From positions 1 through 64,000 of the forward strand of contig NZ_RQGG01000043.1 of assembly GCF_004769665.1 (NCBI RefSeq): 64,000 nt of DNA, written 5' to 3'. A program made the translations under genes and the position numbers. Source of the DNA: Leptospira kemamanensis. GTDB lineage: Bacteria > Spirochaetota > Leptospiria > Leptospirales > Leptospiraceae. Of this stretch, positions 27,515 to 35,892 are shown one piece after another; positions within the stretch are counted from its first letter, which is position 1; each line of letters opens with the position of its first letter. The notes under the pieces were generated by a model. That model did not search any database. It saw only the letters and a program-made list of their open reading frames with translations, and was not told the origin of the DNA.

Positions 27515-28266
27515 GGGATGAGTTCCATTCCGCGTTGGATCATTTGTAAATTGGACTTTGAATCATAATTTAACGTGCGTTCTAGTCTTTCTAAAATGGC
27601 TTCAAATACCAAGAGTTTGGTATCTTCTTTTTTTTCATTTGCGATCACAAGCCAAGGGGAATCAATTGTGCGGGAAGAACTCAAAATGGAGTCAAAGATT
27701 TCAAAGTAACGTTTGTAATGTTCCCATTGGTCTTTGTCGTAAGGAGAGAGTTCCCAATCCTTTTTCTTCTTTTTAGCATCCTCTAATCGTTTTTTTTGTT
27801 CTTTTTTAGAAAGATGTAAAAAGAACTTATGTACGATGATTCTGTCTTTTGATAAAATGCGTTCTGTGTTGAGGATGGATAATAGTCTGTGATCGTATTC
27901 AGCGTTACTGATTTTTTTCTGTGACCTGAGATAGGCCAAACGACTGTAATATGTATTTAAATAAAAGAGGAATTCACCATAACGAGGTAAAACCTTCCAA
28001 AAATTCCATAAAAAAGGATAGCCTCTATCTTCCGATTGGTCTACATAAGGCGAATACACTTTAAATTTTCTTGGATCCAAACGAATCGTTAAGGATTGTA
28101 AAATGGATCCTTTGCCTGTCGAAGCAAACCCTTCCAAAACAAAGATATGTGCAATTTTCTGTTTGGCACTTTCTCTTTGTAAGAGGAAAAAACGTTCTTG
28201 TAGGGTTTCGATTTCTTCAATCGAGGAACGTGGAATTTGGTTTGTGGGATGTCTTTCTAAAATCAC
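27511..28266 (-). CDS. PPK2-like protein with degenerate lid motif
   Basis: This 251-residue protein aligns with PPK2: the Walker A is kept (LEGFASTGKGSILQSL), followed by LDPRKFKVYSPYV and FLWNFWKVLPRYGE. The lid motif F-D-R-S-Y-Y-G-R of the downstream partner becomes Y-L-N-T-Y-Y-S-R, so the catalytic Asp is missing. In known two-domain PPK2 enzymes the N-terminal domain is the degenerate one and the C-terminal domain is active; here the degenerate gene is upstream and overlaps the active one by 4 bases (ATGA). A regulatory or structural subunit is the best inference. Confidence 0.78.
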   Translation of the reverse strand: MILERHPTNQIPRSSIEEIETLQERFFLLQRESAKQKIAHIFVLEGFASTGKGSILQSLTIRLDPRKFKVYSPYVDQSEDRGYPFLWNFWKVLPRYGEFLFYLNTYYSRLAYLRSQKKISNAEYDHRLLSILNTERILSKDRIIVHKFFLHLSKKEQKKRLEDAKKKKKDWELSPYDKDQWEHYKRYFEIFDSILSSSRTIDSPWLVIANEKKEDTKLLVFEAILERLERTLNYDSKSNLQMIQRGMELIP

Positions 28267-28309
28267 AAACCAAAATCATAGGAAGTTTTTACAAACCTCC
28301 AAGTCTTTT

Positions 28310-28669
28310 TTACATGGGTTTTGGAAATCCTGGTCCCGTTGCTTTCGCAATATGATCGATGCCTGGTGTTTGGTCCTTGTATCTCGGGATGAGGTGGACA
28401 TGCAAATGGGGCACTCTTTCGGCAATCGCCGTCATGTATATTTTTTCTGGATGGGAACTTTGAATGAGTTCAATTCCTTTGTGGAGGGCGCGACCATAGG
28501 ATTCAAATTGTTCTAAACTAAGTTTTGTCCACGAGTCCATATGCCCCTTGATTTCTAAGTAGAGGTAAGCTTCTAGGTTTTGATTTGCTTTTCTTAAGAT
28601 CCAAAATTCATTTTCAAACAGGATCTCCGCTGGATTTTTGTGGGCTTCACAGATGGGACAGTTCATCAT
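28310..28669 (-). CDS. HIT family nucleotide-binding protein
   Basis: This 119-residue protein has the histidine triad HLHVHLIPR near residues 88-96. The N-terminal zinc-like pair CPIC is at residues 4-7 (with a second methionine just before). HIT proteins hydrolyse or transfer nucleotidyl groups, e.g. AMP-amidates or dinucleoside polyphosphates. This one is closer to the short CPIC-type branch than to the HINT protein at 51582. It is divergent from the next gene with only about 26 bases between starts, so their promoters must overlap the coding ends. Confidence 0.85.
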   Translation of the reverse strand: MMNCPICEAHKNPAEILFENEFWILRKANQNLEAYLYLEIKGHMDSWTKLSLEQFESYGRALHKGIELIQSSHPEKIYMTAIAERVPHLHVHLIPRYKDQTPGIDHIAKATGPGFPKPM

Positions 28670-28695
28670 TGTCCCCTAGTTTGCCGATACTTGTT

Positions 28696-29541
28696 ATGAT
28701 GAGAATCTCTTTTTTATTCACCCTAGTCTTTCTTATGACATGGGTATCCTCTCTTCTGGCAATCACCTCAAAAGAAGAGTCAGATCCCTTGACAGAACTT
28801 CTCATCACTGTCTCGGAAGTTGTTTTTTCTGATCCGTTCCAAAAAGAAGAAATCGAAATTCGAAAACGCCTTTTGGAAACGAACCAATCGGACATCAGAC
28901 AACTTCGCATTCGTTTAAAACAGTCCTTGAAACAAAATCAAATCACAAAGGATCAACTTTCGCAATCCCAAGAAACAAAAGAGAAGTGGGAGAAGGAATT
29001 AGAACAAATGGGAACTTTAGGTGGTCTCCTTTGGAAAGACAATCGAGGCACGATCTACCAATGGGGAGATTGGTCCGATTTTTATGAAGATGGATTCAGC
29101 AAAGAAAAAATTCGTCTCGAAGGACAAATCCCTTCCTTTCCTTACGAAGGAGGAACTGTTTCCTATTTCCTTCGCAACCCACCTGGATCGTTTCCCATCC
29201 ATTTTGATTTTGTTGGTTGGGAAGCTACGTTTTATGCTTTTGGAGATGAAGGATCATTACGTTATACCAATGACTTTCGATTGGATCCATCCGAACGATT
29301 GGGAGACTTTCGAAAGAACTTTGATGCCATCCGCCAAAAAATTCCTGGTTCCCAACTCTTCAAAGTAGGTGACCTAACTGTCTTTCTCGTTCCAGGAAAA
29401 CCGAAACCTATCTACTATGTATTTTTATTCTTACGATTGGTACTCGTCGTTTGGACCATCTTACTCTTTTTATACATTGTACGAATGAGTTTTTCTTTTC
29501 CAAAAAATCATTTGCCCGAAGACAGCCTCCCCCTATCCTGA
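28696..29541 (+). CDS. Secreted or membrane protein with coiled coil and C-terminal anchor, unknown
   Basis: Starting at the double ATG at 28696/28699, the protein has about 281 residues: a signal or anchor segment (FLFTLVFLMTWVSSLLA), a coiled coil at about 40-105 rich in Q, K, E and L, a globular part of about 130 residues, and a C-terminal membrane helix near 240-262 (VFLFLRLVLVVWTILLFLYIV). Both ends are therefore at the inner membrane, with the middle in the periplasm. No family was recognised. A 37-codon in-frame upstream stretch overlaps the HIT gene and is less likely. The gene ends 19 bases before the tRNA gene. Confidence 0.6.
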   Translation: MMRISFLFTLVFLMTWVSSLLAITSKEESDPLTELLITVSEVVFSDPFQKEEIEIRKRLLETNQSDIRQLRIRLKQSLKQNQITKDQLSQSQETKEKWEKELEQMGTLGGLLWKDNRGTIYQWGDWSDFYEDGFSKEKIRLEGQIPSFPYEGGTVSYFLRNPPGSFPIHFDFVGWEATFYAFGDEGSLRYTNDFRLDPSERLGDFRKNFDAIRQKIPGSQLFKVGDLTVFLVPGKPKPIYYVFLFLRLVLVVWTILLFLYIVRMSFSFPKNHLPEDSLPLS

Positions 29542-29560
29542 CAATACATCCCGTCACCAT

Positions 29561-29635
29561 GCCCTGGTAGTTCAACGGATAGAACATCGGTCTTCGGAAC
29601 CGACAGTGGGGGTTCGATTCCCTCCTGGGGCACCA
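29561..29635 (+). tRNA. tRNA-Arg (anticodon UCG), CCA encoded
   Basis: A complete cloverleaf can be drawn: acceptor GCCCTGG with CTGGGGC (two wobble pairs), D-stem GTTC/GAAC, anticodon stem TCGGT/ACCGA with loop CTTCGGA (anticodon TCG at 29594-29596), T-stem GGGGG/CCCTC with loop TTCGATT, discriminator A and genomic CCA (29633-29635). It reads CGA codons, and other CGN if U34 is modified. A loose promoter-like pair (TTGCCC at 29512, TATCCT at 29534) lies upstream. The 3' end from 29615 is repeated in the downstream array. Confidence 0.93.
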
Positions 29636-29840
29636 GTTTAAATCTTCACAATCAAGTTCATCTAACAAAACGAAGTCGGGAATCGAACAGTTTTGCGATC
29701 AGAAATGGGAACGACCCATAGGGAGTGAGCATTTCTGTCCCGTAGCCAGGATGGCGAAGGGTGAGCAAAACCGTGCCTCGGAGTGCAGACAACACAGGAT
29801 GTGTTGGCAGCGGAGAGGGCGATTCCCTCCTGGGGCACCA
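29636..29840 (+). repeat. tRNA-linked repeat unit 1 (structured, ends in a copy of the tRNA 3' end)
   Basis: The unit starts right after the tRNA CCA and ends with a second copy of the tRNA 3' end: 24 identical bases at 29615-29638 and 29820-29843, period 205. It can fold: GGGAATCG (29678-29685) with CGATTCCC (29820-29827); GTTTTGC (29690-29696) with GCAAAAC (29765-29771); CAGAAATG (29700-29707) with CATTTCTG (29730-29737) around CCC-ATA-GGG; and AACACA with TGTGTT (29791-29805). GGGAATCGAAC (29678-29688) is also an exact 11-base antisense to the tRNA T-arm (29612-29622). No coding signal is seen. Confidence 0.8.
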
Positions 29841-30050
29841 GTTAGCTCATCACAGTCAAATTCATCTAACAAAACAAAGCTGGGAATCGAACAGTTTTGT
29901 GAGCCAAAACGTTGCTACCCATAGGGAGCAATGGTTTGGATAAGCCGACCCGGATGGGAGGCGACGAACAAAACCAGGTGTAGCCGTGCCTCGGAGCGAA
30001 AGACATCACAGGATGTGTTGGCAGCGGAGAGGGCGATTCCCCTCCCCTTT
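29841..30050 (+). repeat. tRNA-linked repeat unit 2 (diverged, same fold, truncated 3' end)
   Basis: It aligns with unit 1 over its whole length and shares a 35-base identical block near its end (ending CGATTCCC at 30034-30041). It folds the same way: GGGAATCG (29882-29889) with CGATTCCC (30034-30041); GTTTTGT (29894-29900) with ACAAAAC (29968-29974), a C-G to U-A compensatory change against unit 1. A long hairpin spans 29904-29939 around CCC-ATA-GGG, and its lower stem differs on both strands from unit 1 yet stays paired. The tRNA 3' copy breaks off after CGATTCCC with no CCA. Confidence 0.75.
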
Positions 30051-30060
30051 ATCCTTTCTG

Positions 30061-31965
30061 TTAATTCACTCTAAACCGAAATTGTTCAACGAGAACCATT
30101 AAATGCTCTGATTGACGACTCATTTCATTAGCAGTGGCAGATAGTTCCTCCGAACTTGCGGCATTATTCTGTGTGCTTTCATTCACTTGGGTCATGGCAT
30201 CGGTAATCTGTTGAACACCCATTGCCTGTTCTCTGGATGAATCTGAAATCTCTTGTACGAGACTCGCTGTTTTTGTAATGGAAGGAACAATTTCATCCAG
30301 AAGGACTCCCGCCTCTTTTGCGGTCATTAGACTTTTATTGGCAAGCTCACTAATCTCTTTGGCAGAGGCTTGGCTTCTTTCTGCTAATTTTCCGACTTCT
30401 GAAGCAACCACTGCAAATCCCATCCCTTGTTCCCCTGCTCTTGCTGCTTCTATGGCTGCATTCAAGGCAAGTAAATTGGTTTGACTTGTGATCTCGTTAA
30501 TGATACTGATTTTTTCTGAAATTTTTGACATCGCAATGACAGTGGCATTCACAGAATCTCCACCTTTGACCGCATTCGAAGCAGATTGTTTCGCGATTTC
30601 GTCAGTAATACGAGCATTTTGATTGGTTTGTGAAATCGAAGCAGACATTTCTTCCACTGCTGCGGTTGTTTGTTCTATATTCGAAGCTTGTTCGGATGTT
30701 GCTTCCGCTAACGATTGTGAAGTGACAGAAATTTGACTCGAGGCTTGCGAAATCACAACAGCAGAACTACGCACTTCTGATAAAGCATTGGAAAGTTTTC
30801 GAAGAGCATCATTTAAAGAATTGGCCAAGGTTTCAAAATCACCTAAATAATGAGTCGAAACTCTTTGGGTTAAATCCCCTTCTGACATAGCCACAAGGAC
30901 ATGATTGACATCATCGATGATTTTGGAACTAGTCTCCGCGAGTAAATTGATGCTGGAACCAAGTTCCTTTGCAAATCCATGTTGATTGTCTAATACAACT
31001 CTTGTTTTTAAATTCCCTTTACCCGCTTGGTCGACCACATATTGCGTTTCGCGAATCATCAACTGAAGTCGTGACACCATACCTTGGATGGAATATAACA
31101 TACTGATTTTGTCATTTGGTTTTGTTAGAATTTCAACGTTCAAATTGCCTTTTGTTACTTCAGAGACAATGCCATTGGCATAAGCAGGTTCCCCTCCCAA
31201 ATACAAAAACAATAATCGAATTTGGAATCCAGCATAGGAAAGGATCACTAAAGTGAGGATCACCACAAAGATCACAATATAAATCCAAAAGTTTTGATTG
31301 AAAATAGCCTCATCGACTTTCTTTTGTGTTCGTTCATCTAAGAATTCAAAAAACTCAGAGACTGGCTTCATAATTTTTGCTTTATTTACATGATACTCAT
31401 CATTATGCATCAATCGACGGGCTTCTTCTAAGTTTGGTGTCTTACGAATGGTAAAGTTTCCTTCCTTGTCGGGATAAAGCCCCTTCACCATATTCATGGC
31501 GATTGTTTCAGTTTTCACCAGGGCATCAGAAATGAATTTTGCTTCGTCAAGTTTTGCTAGTTCTCTTTCAGAAAAACCCTTTTCTTTCATTAAATCTAAA
31601 AGTGCAATTTGTTTCTCCCTTGGTCTTGGATTTAAATTTCCCGCAGCCACAAAGTCCCAGTATATATTTTCATAATGCTTTGGCCTTGGTCGTTTCCCAT
31701 CTCGAATCGCCAGAATCTCAAAATATTGATTTTCCCATTTCGGATCCCCACCTGAAATTACATACGTTCTAGCCAAACGTGTTAAGTCATCCGAACTCTG
31801 CCTCATTTCATCAGCCAACAAATAGGATTCATAACGAGAGATGGTCGCTTCTGCTAAAGATTCAGAAGCACTCCTCAAACACAATGTTACAAAAATTAAG
31901 GCAGTGATGGAAACTGCTATACTGATAAAAACAAATATAAATACAGACCTCATATTTTCTTTCAT
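30061..31965 (-). CDS. Methyl-accepting chemotaxis protein (periplasmic sensor, HAMP, signalling domain)
   Basis: This 634-residue receptor has a membrane segment at about 8-30, a helical periplasmic sensor of about 180 residues with the [21 protein letters not shown] pattern, and a second membrane segment near 222-245. HAMP-type linkers and the MCP hairpin follow, with tip [24 protein letters not shown]. It should control CheA activity at the pole. The sensor's ligand is unknown. It stands alone; a 545-base gap with few coding signs separates it from the next plus-strand gene. Confidence 0.9.
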   Translation of the reverse strand: MKENMRSVFIFVFISIAVSITALIFVTLCLRSASESLAEATISRYESYLLADEMRQSSDDLTRLARTYVISGGDPKWENQYFEILAIRDGKRPRPKHYENIYWDFVAAGNLNPRPREKQIALLDLMKEKGFSERELAKLDEAKFISDALVKTETIAMNMVKGLYPDKEGNFTIRKTPNLEEARRLMHNDEYHVNKAKIMKPVSEFFEFLDERTQKKVDEAIFNQNFWIYIVIFVVILTLVILSYAGFQIRLLFLYLGGEPAYANGIVSEVTKGNLNVEILTKPNDKISMLYSIQGMVSRLQLMIRETQYVVDQAGKGNLKTRVVLDNQHGFAKELGSSINLLAETSSKIIDDVNHVLVAMSEGDLTQRVSTHYLGDFETLANSLNDALRKLSNALSEVRSSAVVISQASSQISVTSQSLAEATSEQASNIEQTTAAVEEMSASISQTNQNARITDEIAKQSASNAVKGGDSVNATVIAMSKISEKISIINEITSQTNLLALNAAIEAARAGEQGMGFAVVASEVGKLAERSQASAKEISELANKSLMTAKEAGVLLDEIVPSITKTASLVQEISDSSREQAMGVQQITDAMTQVNESTQNNAASSEELSATANEMSRQSEHLMVLVEQFRFRVN

Positions 31966-32509
31966 GCTAAATTCCCTAATTTCTATATGGATTCAAATTC
32001 ATCATCACTCAATGGAACGAAGTTACTAAACTATTAAAACACGTACACTTCGTATCATTTCTATGCAATGGATACCACCATAAATTTAAAATTGGGTAAG
32101 AAAAGGATTTACCTAAAAAAAACAATTGTTCTAAAAATAATAGGATTAACGTCTCTACAAAAAAACGAAGGATTTACCTAAAAATCAAAATTTTAGAATA
32201 TTCTATTTAGTACTAATTCTAAATTTGAAGTTGTTTCACTGACCCAACAAAGGAAAGAACCTGATTGTCCTTACAATTAACCTCGATTAGTTGATTAAAA
32301 CAGAGATTCCAAAGAAAATACGAGCCACAAGGGCATCAGGAAAACAAACCATCCTAAGTCAGATTCGTGAATTTCTATTCGCGATACCAATCCCATGGGA
32401 AATCGTATGGAATCGAGTCGAAGTCCTGAATTTTGGGACACTGGAGTTGAGTGAGTGCTCACTTTTTTTTGCTTAACAGAAATCTCTCGTCGTCCAGTTT
32501 CCTCCTCTT
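31966..32509. other. Long AT-rich intergenic region with direct repeat
   Basis: This gap of about 540 bases lies between two divergent genes and has no convincing reading frame. It holds a 17-base direct repeat (AAGGATTTACCTAAAAA at 32103-32119 and 32168-32184, 65 bases apart) on the side of the chemoreceptor, and an operator-like palindrome at 32450-32463 on the side of the barrel protein. The leader of the chemoreceptor is therefore unusually long or contains the binding sites of a regulator. Confidence 0.5.
32450..32463. promoter_or_regulatory. Operator-like palindrome upstream of the Omp85-type gene
   Basis: AGTGAG-TG-CTCACT is a perfect inverted repeat, of the kind bound by TetR/AcrR regulators, followed by a T-run. 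It lies about 47 bases before the start of the barrel protein gene, where a repressor could block transcription. No TetR gene is in the window. Confidence 0.45.
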
Positions 32510-34042
32510 ATGGGAATGATGCGTTTCAGTCAAATCGGGAAGGTCTTTGCAGGGTTCCTGCTACTACTGATTTTCTTGGGTCAAAAATCCCTACTTTCCC
32601 AAGAAGCAATCCCCGAACCGGGTTGTTTGAAAGACCCTCCCCCAAAAAACCTTCCCTTCCCAATGGACTCATCCAAACAACTTTGCAAAAAAGACATTGA
32701 GGACAAAAAGGATGGTTGGTATCTCACGGGCCTTCCTCTCATCAATTCCGATCCCAACGAAGGCATTGGGTATGGAGCCCGTGCTTATCTTTACAACAAT
32801 GGGCCGAAAACTGATCCCCTTTTTTATTATACCCCATACCGCACACGGCTCTTTGCGCAATACTTCAATACAAATAAAAATGCACAATACCACCAAATCA
32901 GTTTGGATATGCCCTTTCTGAGAGATACAGAGTGGAGACTCAGGGCGGATGCATTCTTAAACATCACACCTACCACCCTTTACTTTGGAATTGGGGAATC
33001 GAGTATGAATTCCCTAACCTACTTAGAACGAAACCAACCAAACGAACGACTTGTTCGGAATGCGAGTTTTATCGATCAGGAAACCAATCTCAGTTATTAC
33101 CGACCTGGAACTAGTTCTGATCCCTTTTATGTAGCAGGGAAAACCATTTCCGGAATCCCACAAACTCCAGGTTATGTGGTAACGGACAAAATGTACAATC
33201 GTTATACCATTGAGACACCAATGGCCACTCTCAGTGCAGAACGATCTTTTGTAGGTGGTACAGTTCGATTGGTTTCTGGAATCAAATTTTCGAATAATAT
33301 CATCCGAACGTATGATGGAAGGATGGTGAGAGGATTAGATCCAAATTTTGATCATTTGACAGCAGATGTTCCAAATGGAAAGACTCGACTCACGGAAGAC
33401 CACGAAGGAAAAAAGATTTTAGGTTACCAAGGTGGATTTGTAAATGCAGTGCGACTTGGCCTTGTCTATGATACAAGGGATTTTGAACCAGATCCCAATT
33501 CTGGAATTTTTGCAGAACTTACATATGAAAAACACGATAAAGTCTTTGGATCCGATTTCCAATTTCAAAAATACTTTGCACAATCTAAATTATTTTGGAG
33601 CCCCTTCCCCAAGTTAGTTGATAAACTAGTGGTTGCCAATCGATTTGGACTCGGAGTGACGGAAGGGGCAGCTCCTTTTTTTGAATACCGCAATTTATGG
33701 GGAACGGAAGGACTTGTCGGAGGACTTGGGGGACTTCGTACGTTACGCGGTTTCAAACAGGATCGTTTTGTTGGAAGAACCATGGGTTGGGGAAATTCAG
33801 AAATCCGATGGAAATTTGCAGAAGCAAAATTTGGCTCAGAATTTTTTGCCTTTAATTTAGTTCCCTTTTTTGACTACGGAAGAGTTTGGGATGATGAACA
33901 CAAAATCAATTTAAAGAATTACTTTTATTCTCAAGGTCTTGGACTACGGATTGCTTGGAACCAAGCAACCATCATCATGATTGATTACGCAAGATCAAGA
34001 GAAGACGAACAACTCTTTGTGAACTTTAGTCATGTGTTCTAA
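32510..34042 (+). CDS. Omp85/TamA-like outer-membrane beta-barrel protein without POTRA domains
   Basis: This 510-residue protein has a signal peptide ([20 protein letters not shown]), a Cys-containing N-terminal segment, then a barrel. The part from about 290 matches the surface-antigen/Omp85 barrel: [18 protein letters not shown], the [14 protein letters not shown] substrate-loop-like motif, and a strand ending in Phe at the C-terminus. No POTRA repeats fit in the 60-residue N-terminal stretch, so it is not BamA itself. Candidate roles are a specialised translocator or lipase-linked barrel. Starts at 32510, 32516 or 32519 are all possible; ribosome sites are weak. Confidence 0.72.
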   Translation: MGMMRFSQIGKVFAGFLLLLIFLGQKSLLSQEAIPEPGCLKDPPPKNLPFPMDSSKQLCKKDIEDKKDGWYLTGLPLINSDPNEGIGYGARAYLYNNGPKTDPLFYYTPYRTRLFAQYFNTNKNAQYHQISLDMPFLRDTEWRLRADAFLNITPTTLYFGIGESSMNSLTYLERNQPNERLVRNASFIDQETNLSYYRPGTSSDPFYVAGKTISGIPQTPGYVVTDKMYNRYTIETPMATLSAERSFVGGTVRLVSGIKFSNNIIRTYDGRMVRGLDPNFDHLTADVPNGKTRLTEDHEGKKILGYQGGFVNAVRLGLVYDTRDFEPDPNSGIFAELTYEKHDKVFGSDFQFQKYFAQSKLFWSPFPKLVDKLVVANRFGLGVTEGAAPFFEYRNLWGTEGLVGGLGGLRTLRGFKQDRFVGRTMGWGNSEIRWKFAEAKFGSEFFAFNLVPFFDYGRVWDDEHKINLKNYFYSQGLGLRIAWNQATIIMIDYARSREDEQLFVNFSHVF

Positions 34043-35841
34043 ATTTTGAAGTAATTTACGGTTTCTTTTAAATGCACTGCTTTTTCAGACAAAGCATTAC
34101 ATAATTTATCAATATCACTGACAAATTGGTTTAAGTATTCCGTTCCCTCTGTAATGGTGGCAATACTTTTAGCAAGTTCTTCAGAAGTGATCGCCTGTTC
34201 ATTTGTATTTTGTTCAATTTCCAAAGCAGAATTGGTGAGGGTTTCAAAACTATCTTTCACTTGTTTCACCAACTCCAACTGGCTTTTGGTCATCTCAGTT
34301 GCTTGTTTGATGAATTGAATTGTTTTGTGAACTGACTTGTCAATTTGAGTGAATGTTTTTTCCGTATTGGAAACGGCAAGTCTACCTGATTTCGTGGAAG
34401 ATGCGGCTTTTGATACAGCTTCTAAAATTCGTTTCGTATTGGATAAAGTTTGTTCTCCTAGTTTGGAAATCTCACTCGCCACCACAGCAAATCCTCGACC
34501 CGCATCCCCGGCTCGTGCTGCCTCAATGGATGCGTTGAGTGACAATAACCCAATTTTATCGGAAATCTCACCAATGACCTGGATCACATCTGATGTATGA
34601 TCCACACTCAGTTCAATCTCTGCCATTGCCACGAGTGTCGCTTGAAGCGCCGTTTGGCCAACCTTAGTTTCTTCTTCCATTTCTTTGGTTTCAACTTCCG
34701 TTTGGTTCATCAAATCATGAATGCTAACAATGGAAGTCTCCATCCCCAAAACCATATTTTTGGCTTCTTTGGTGATATCATTTTGTTTTTTCGCACCAAA
34801 GGCAATAGAACGAATGCTAGCCGACATTTCTTCGACTCCTGCAGACATCTCTTCAGAAGACGAAGTTTGTTCCATCATCGATTCTGTTAAACCTTGGGTA
34901 TGTTTGGCGATGACTTTTGCATCGGCACTCACACGTTCCGCATCGTCTATCACAAGAGAAGTAATTTTACGAATACTTTCAATAAACGCATTTAACGAAA
35001 GAGAACCGTGGCCTAACTCATCTGTGGAAATCATGGGCACTGAGTCACGTAAGTCTCCACTTGCCAATGATTTGTATCGATTTGCCATCTGAACGGTATT
35101 AAACTTCATTGCTTTGACAAAAAGGGAGGTAAGAACAAAAATGTTGATCGTGATAAAGGCTGCCATGAGGATAAGGGTGAGTTCTGCATTTTGTAACTGT
35201 ACAAAACGAGTCACTTCCGCAATCAGAAGGTAACCAAGAGCCGTTAATGTCATACTAAATACAGCTGCCATCGTAAAAAAGATTCGGGAATAAATTCCAA
35301 TCTTAGGGATAGTCTCTTCCACCAAAGGTAAATCTTTTAATTCCTTAGTGGAAAGAACTTCCGAAATCAAAAGTTCTGTTAGAAAAAAATGAGAAACACC
35401 TAATACGGGATAAATGAGAATAGGTAAAACAACATACGGAAGGTATTCCACAACTGTTGGTGAAAAAAATTGAAAGGTAACGAAAGCGGCAAATGGAATT
35501 CCATAAGTCCATTGGATCAAAAAATAAAGAGAATTTTTTTTCGGAAAACCTAATAACTGCAATTTTATGTTTTGTTTTTCAGAAAGGTTTAACGTGTGAA
35601 ACTGATTTGGGATTGTTTTTCTTAATAATTTTTGTAATCGCAAAAACCGAACAGTGGGTACTACATAAGAAGAAAATAAGGCAATGGTTGCCCCCATTAC
35701 AACTAACAACGACTTATCGAACGAATACATTCCGCCAATAATGATAAACAATACAGCGGTTGGCACGGCAAGAACTGCCGTTAATAATTCGAGCCCTATG
35801 GTCAATCGCCAACAAAGAGCTCTTATTTTCAATTCATCCAT
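34039..35841 (-). CDS. Methyl-accepting chemotaxis protein with polytopic N-terminus
   Basis: In this 600-residue receptor the first 250 residues hold about six hydrophobic segments and no sizeable periplasmic loop. A HAMP-like linker ([18 protein letters not shown]) and the MCP domain with the tip [24 protein letters not shown] follow. Sensing is probably within the membrane or through short loops. It starts 51 bases after the cyclase gene on the same strand and converges with the barrel gene (4-base overlap). The 5' order M48 peptidase - cyclase - receptor suggests one transcript. Confidence 0.88.
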   Translation of the reverse strand: MDELKIRALCWRLTIGLELLTAVLAVPTAVLFIIIGGMYSFDKSLLVVMGATIALFSSYVVPTVRFLRLQKLLRKTIPNQFHTLNLSEKQNIKLQLLGFPKKNSLYFLIQWTYGIPFAAFVTFQFFSPTVVEYLPYVVLPILIYPVLGVSHFFLTELLISEVLSTKELKDLPLVEETIPKIGIYSRIFFTMAAVFSMTLTALGYLLIAEVTRFVQLQNAELTLILMAAFITINIFVLTSLFVKAMKFNTVQMANRYKSLASGDLRDSVPMISTDELGHGSLSLNAFIESIRKITSLVIDDAERVSADAKVIAKHTQGLTESMMEQTSSSEEMSAGVEEMSASIRSIAFGAKKQNDITKEAKNMVLGMETSIVSIHDLMNQTEVETKEMEEETKVGQTALQATLVAMAEIELSVDHTSDVIQVIGEISDKIGLLSLNASIEAARAGDAGRGFAVVASEISKLGEQTLSNTKRILEAVSKAASSTKSGRLAVSNTEKTFTQIDKSVHKTIQFIKQATEMTKSQLELVKQVKDSFETLTNSALEIEQNTNEQAITSEELAKSIATITEGTEYLNQFVSDIDKLCNALSEKAVHLKETVNYFKI

Positions 35842-35892
35842 TCTACAAATCCTTTTCTGGACAATGTATAAAAGTGAAATTAGAGTATAGTA

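Noticed and set aside
26774..28266. Frameshifted single PPK2 fusion gene
   Set aside because: Both genes have their own complete domain, the 4-base overlap is a normal coupled junction, and the downstream ATG starts a sensible N-terminus.
29761..29943. 60-codon frame within the tRNA-linked repeats
   Set aside because: It crosses the unit junction, has no ribosome site, and the substitutions between units preserve base pairing and not codons.
29636..30050. CRISPR-like or tandem tRNA array
   Set aside because: Only two units of about 205 bases, diverged, with no short repeat-spacer pattern, and the units have no second cloverleaf or anticodon arm.
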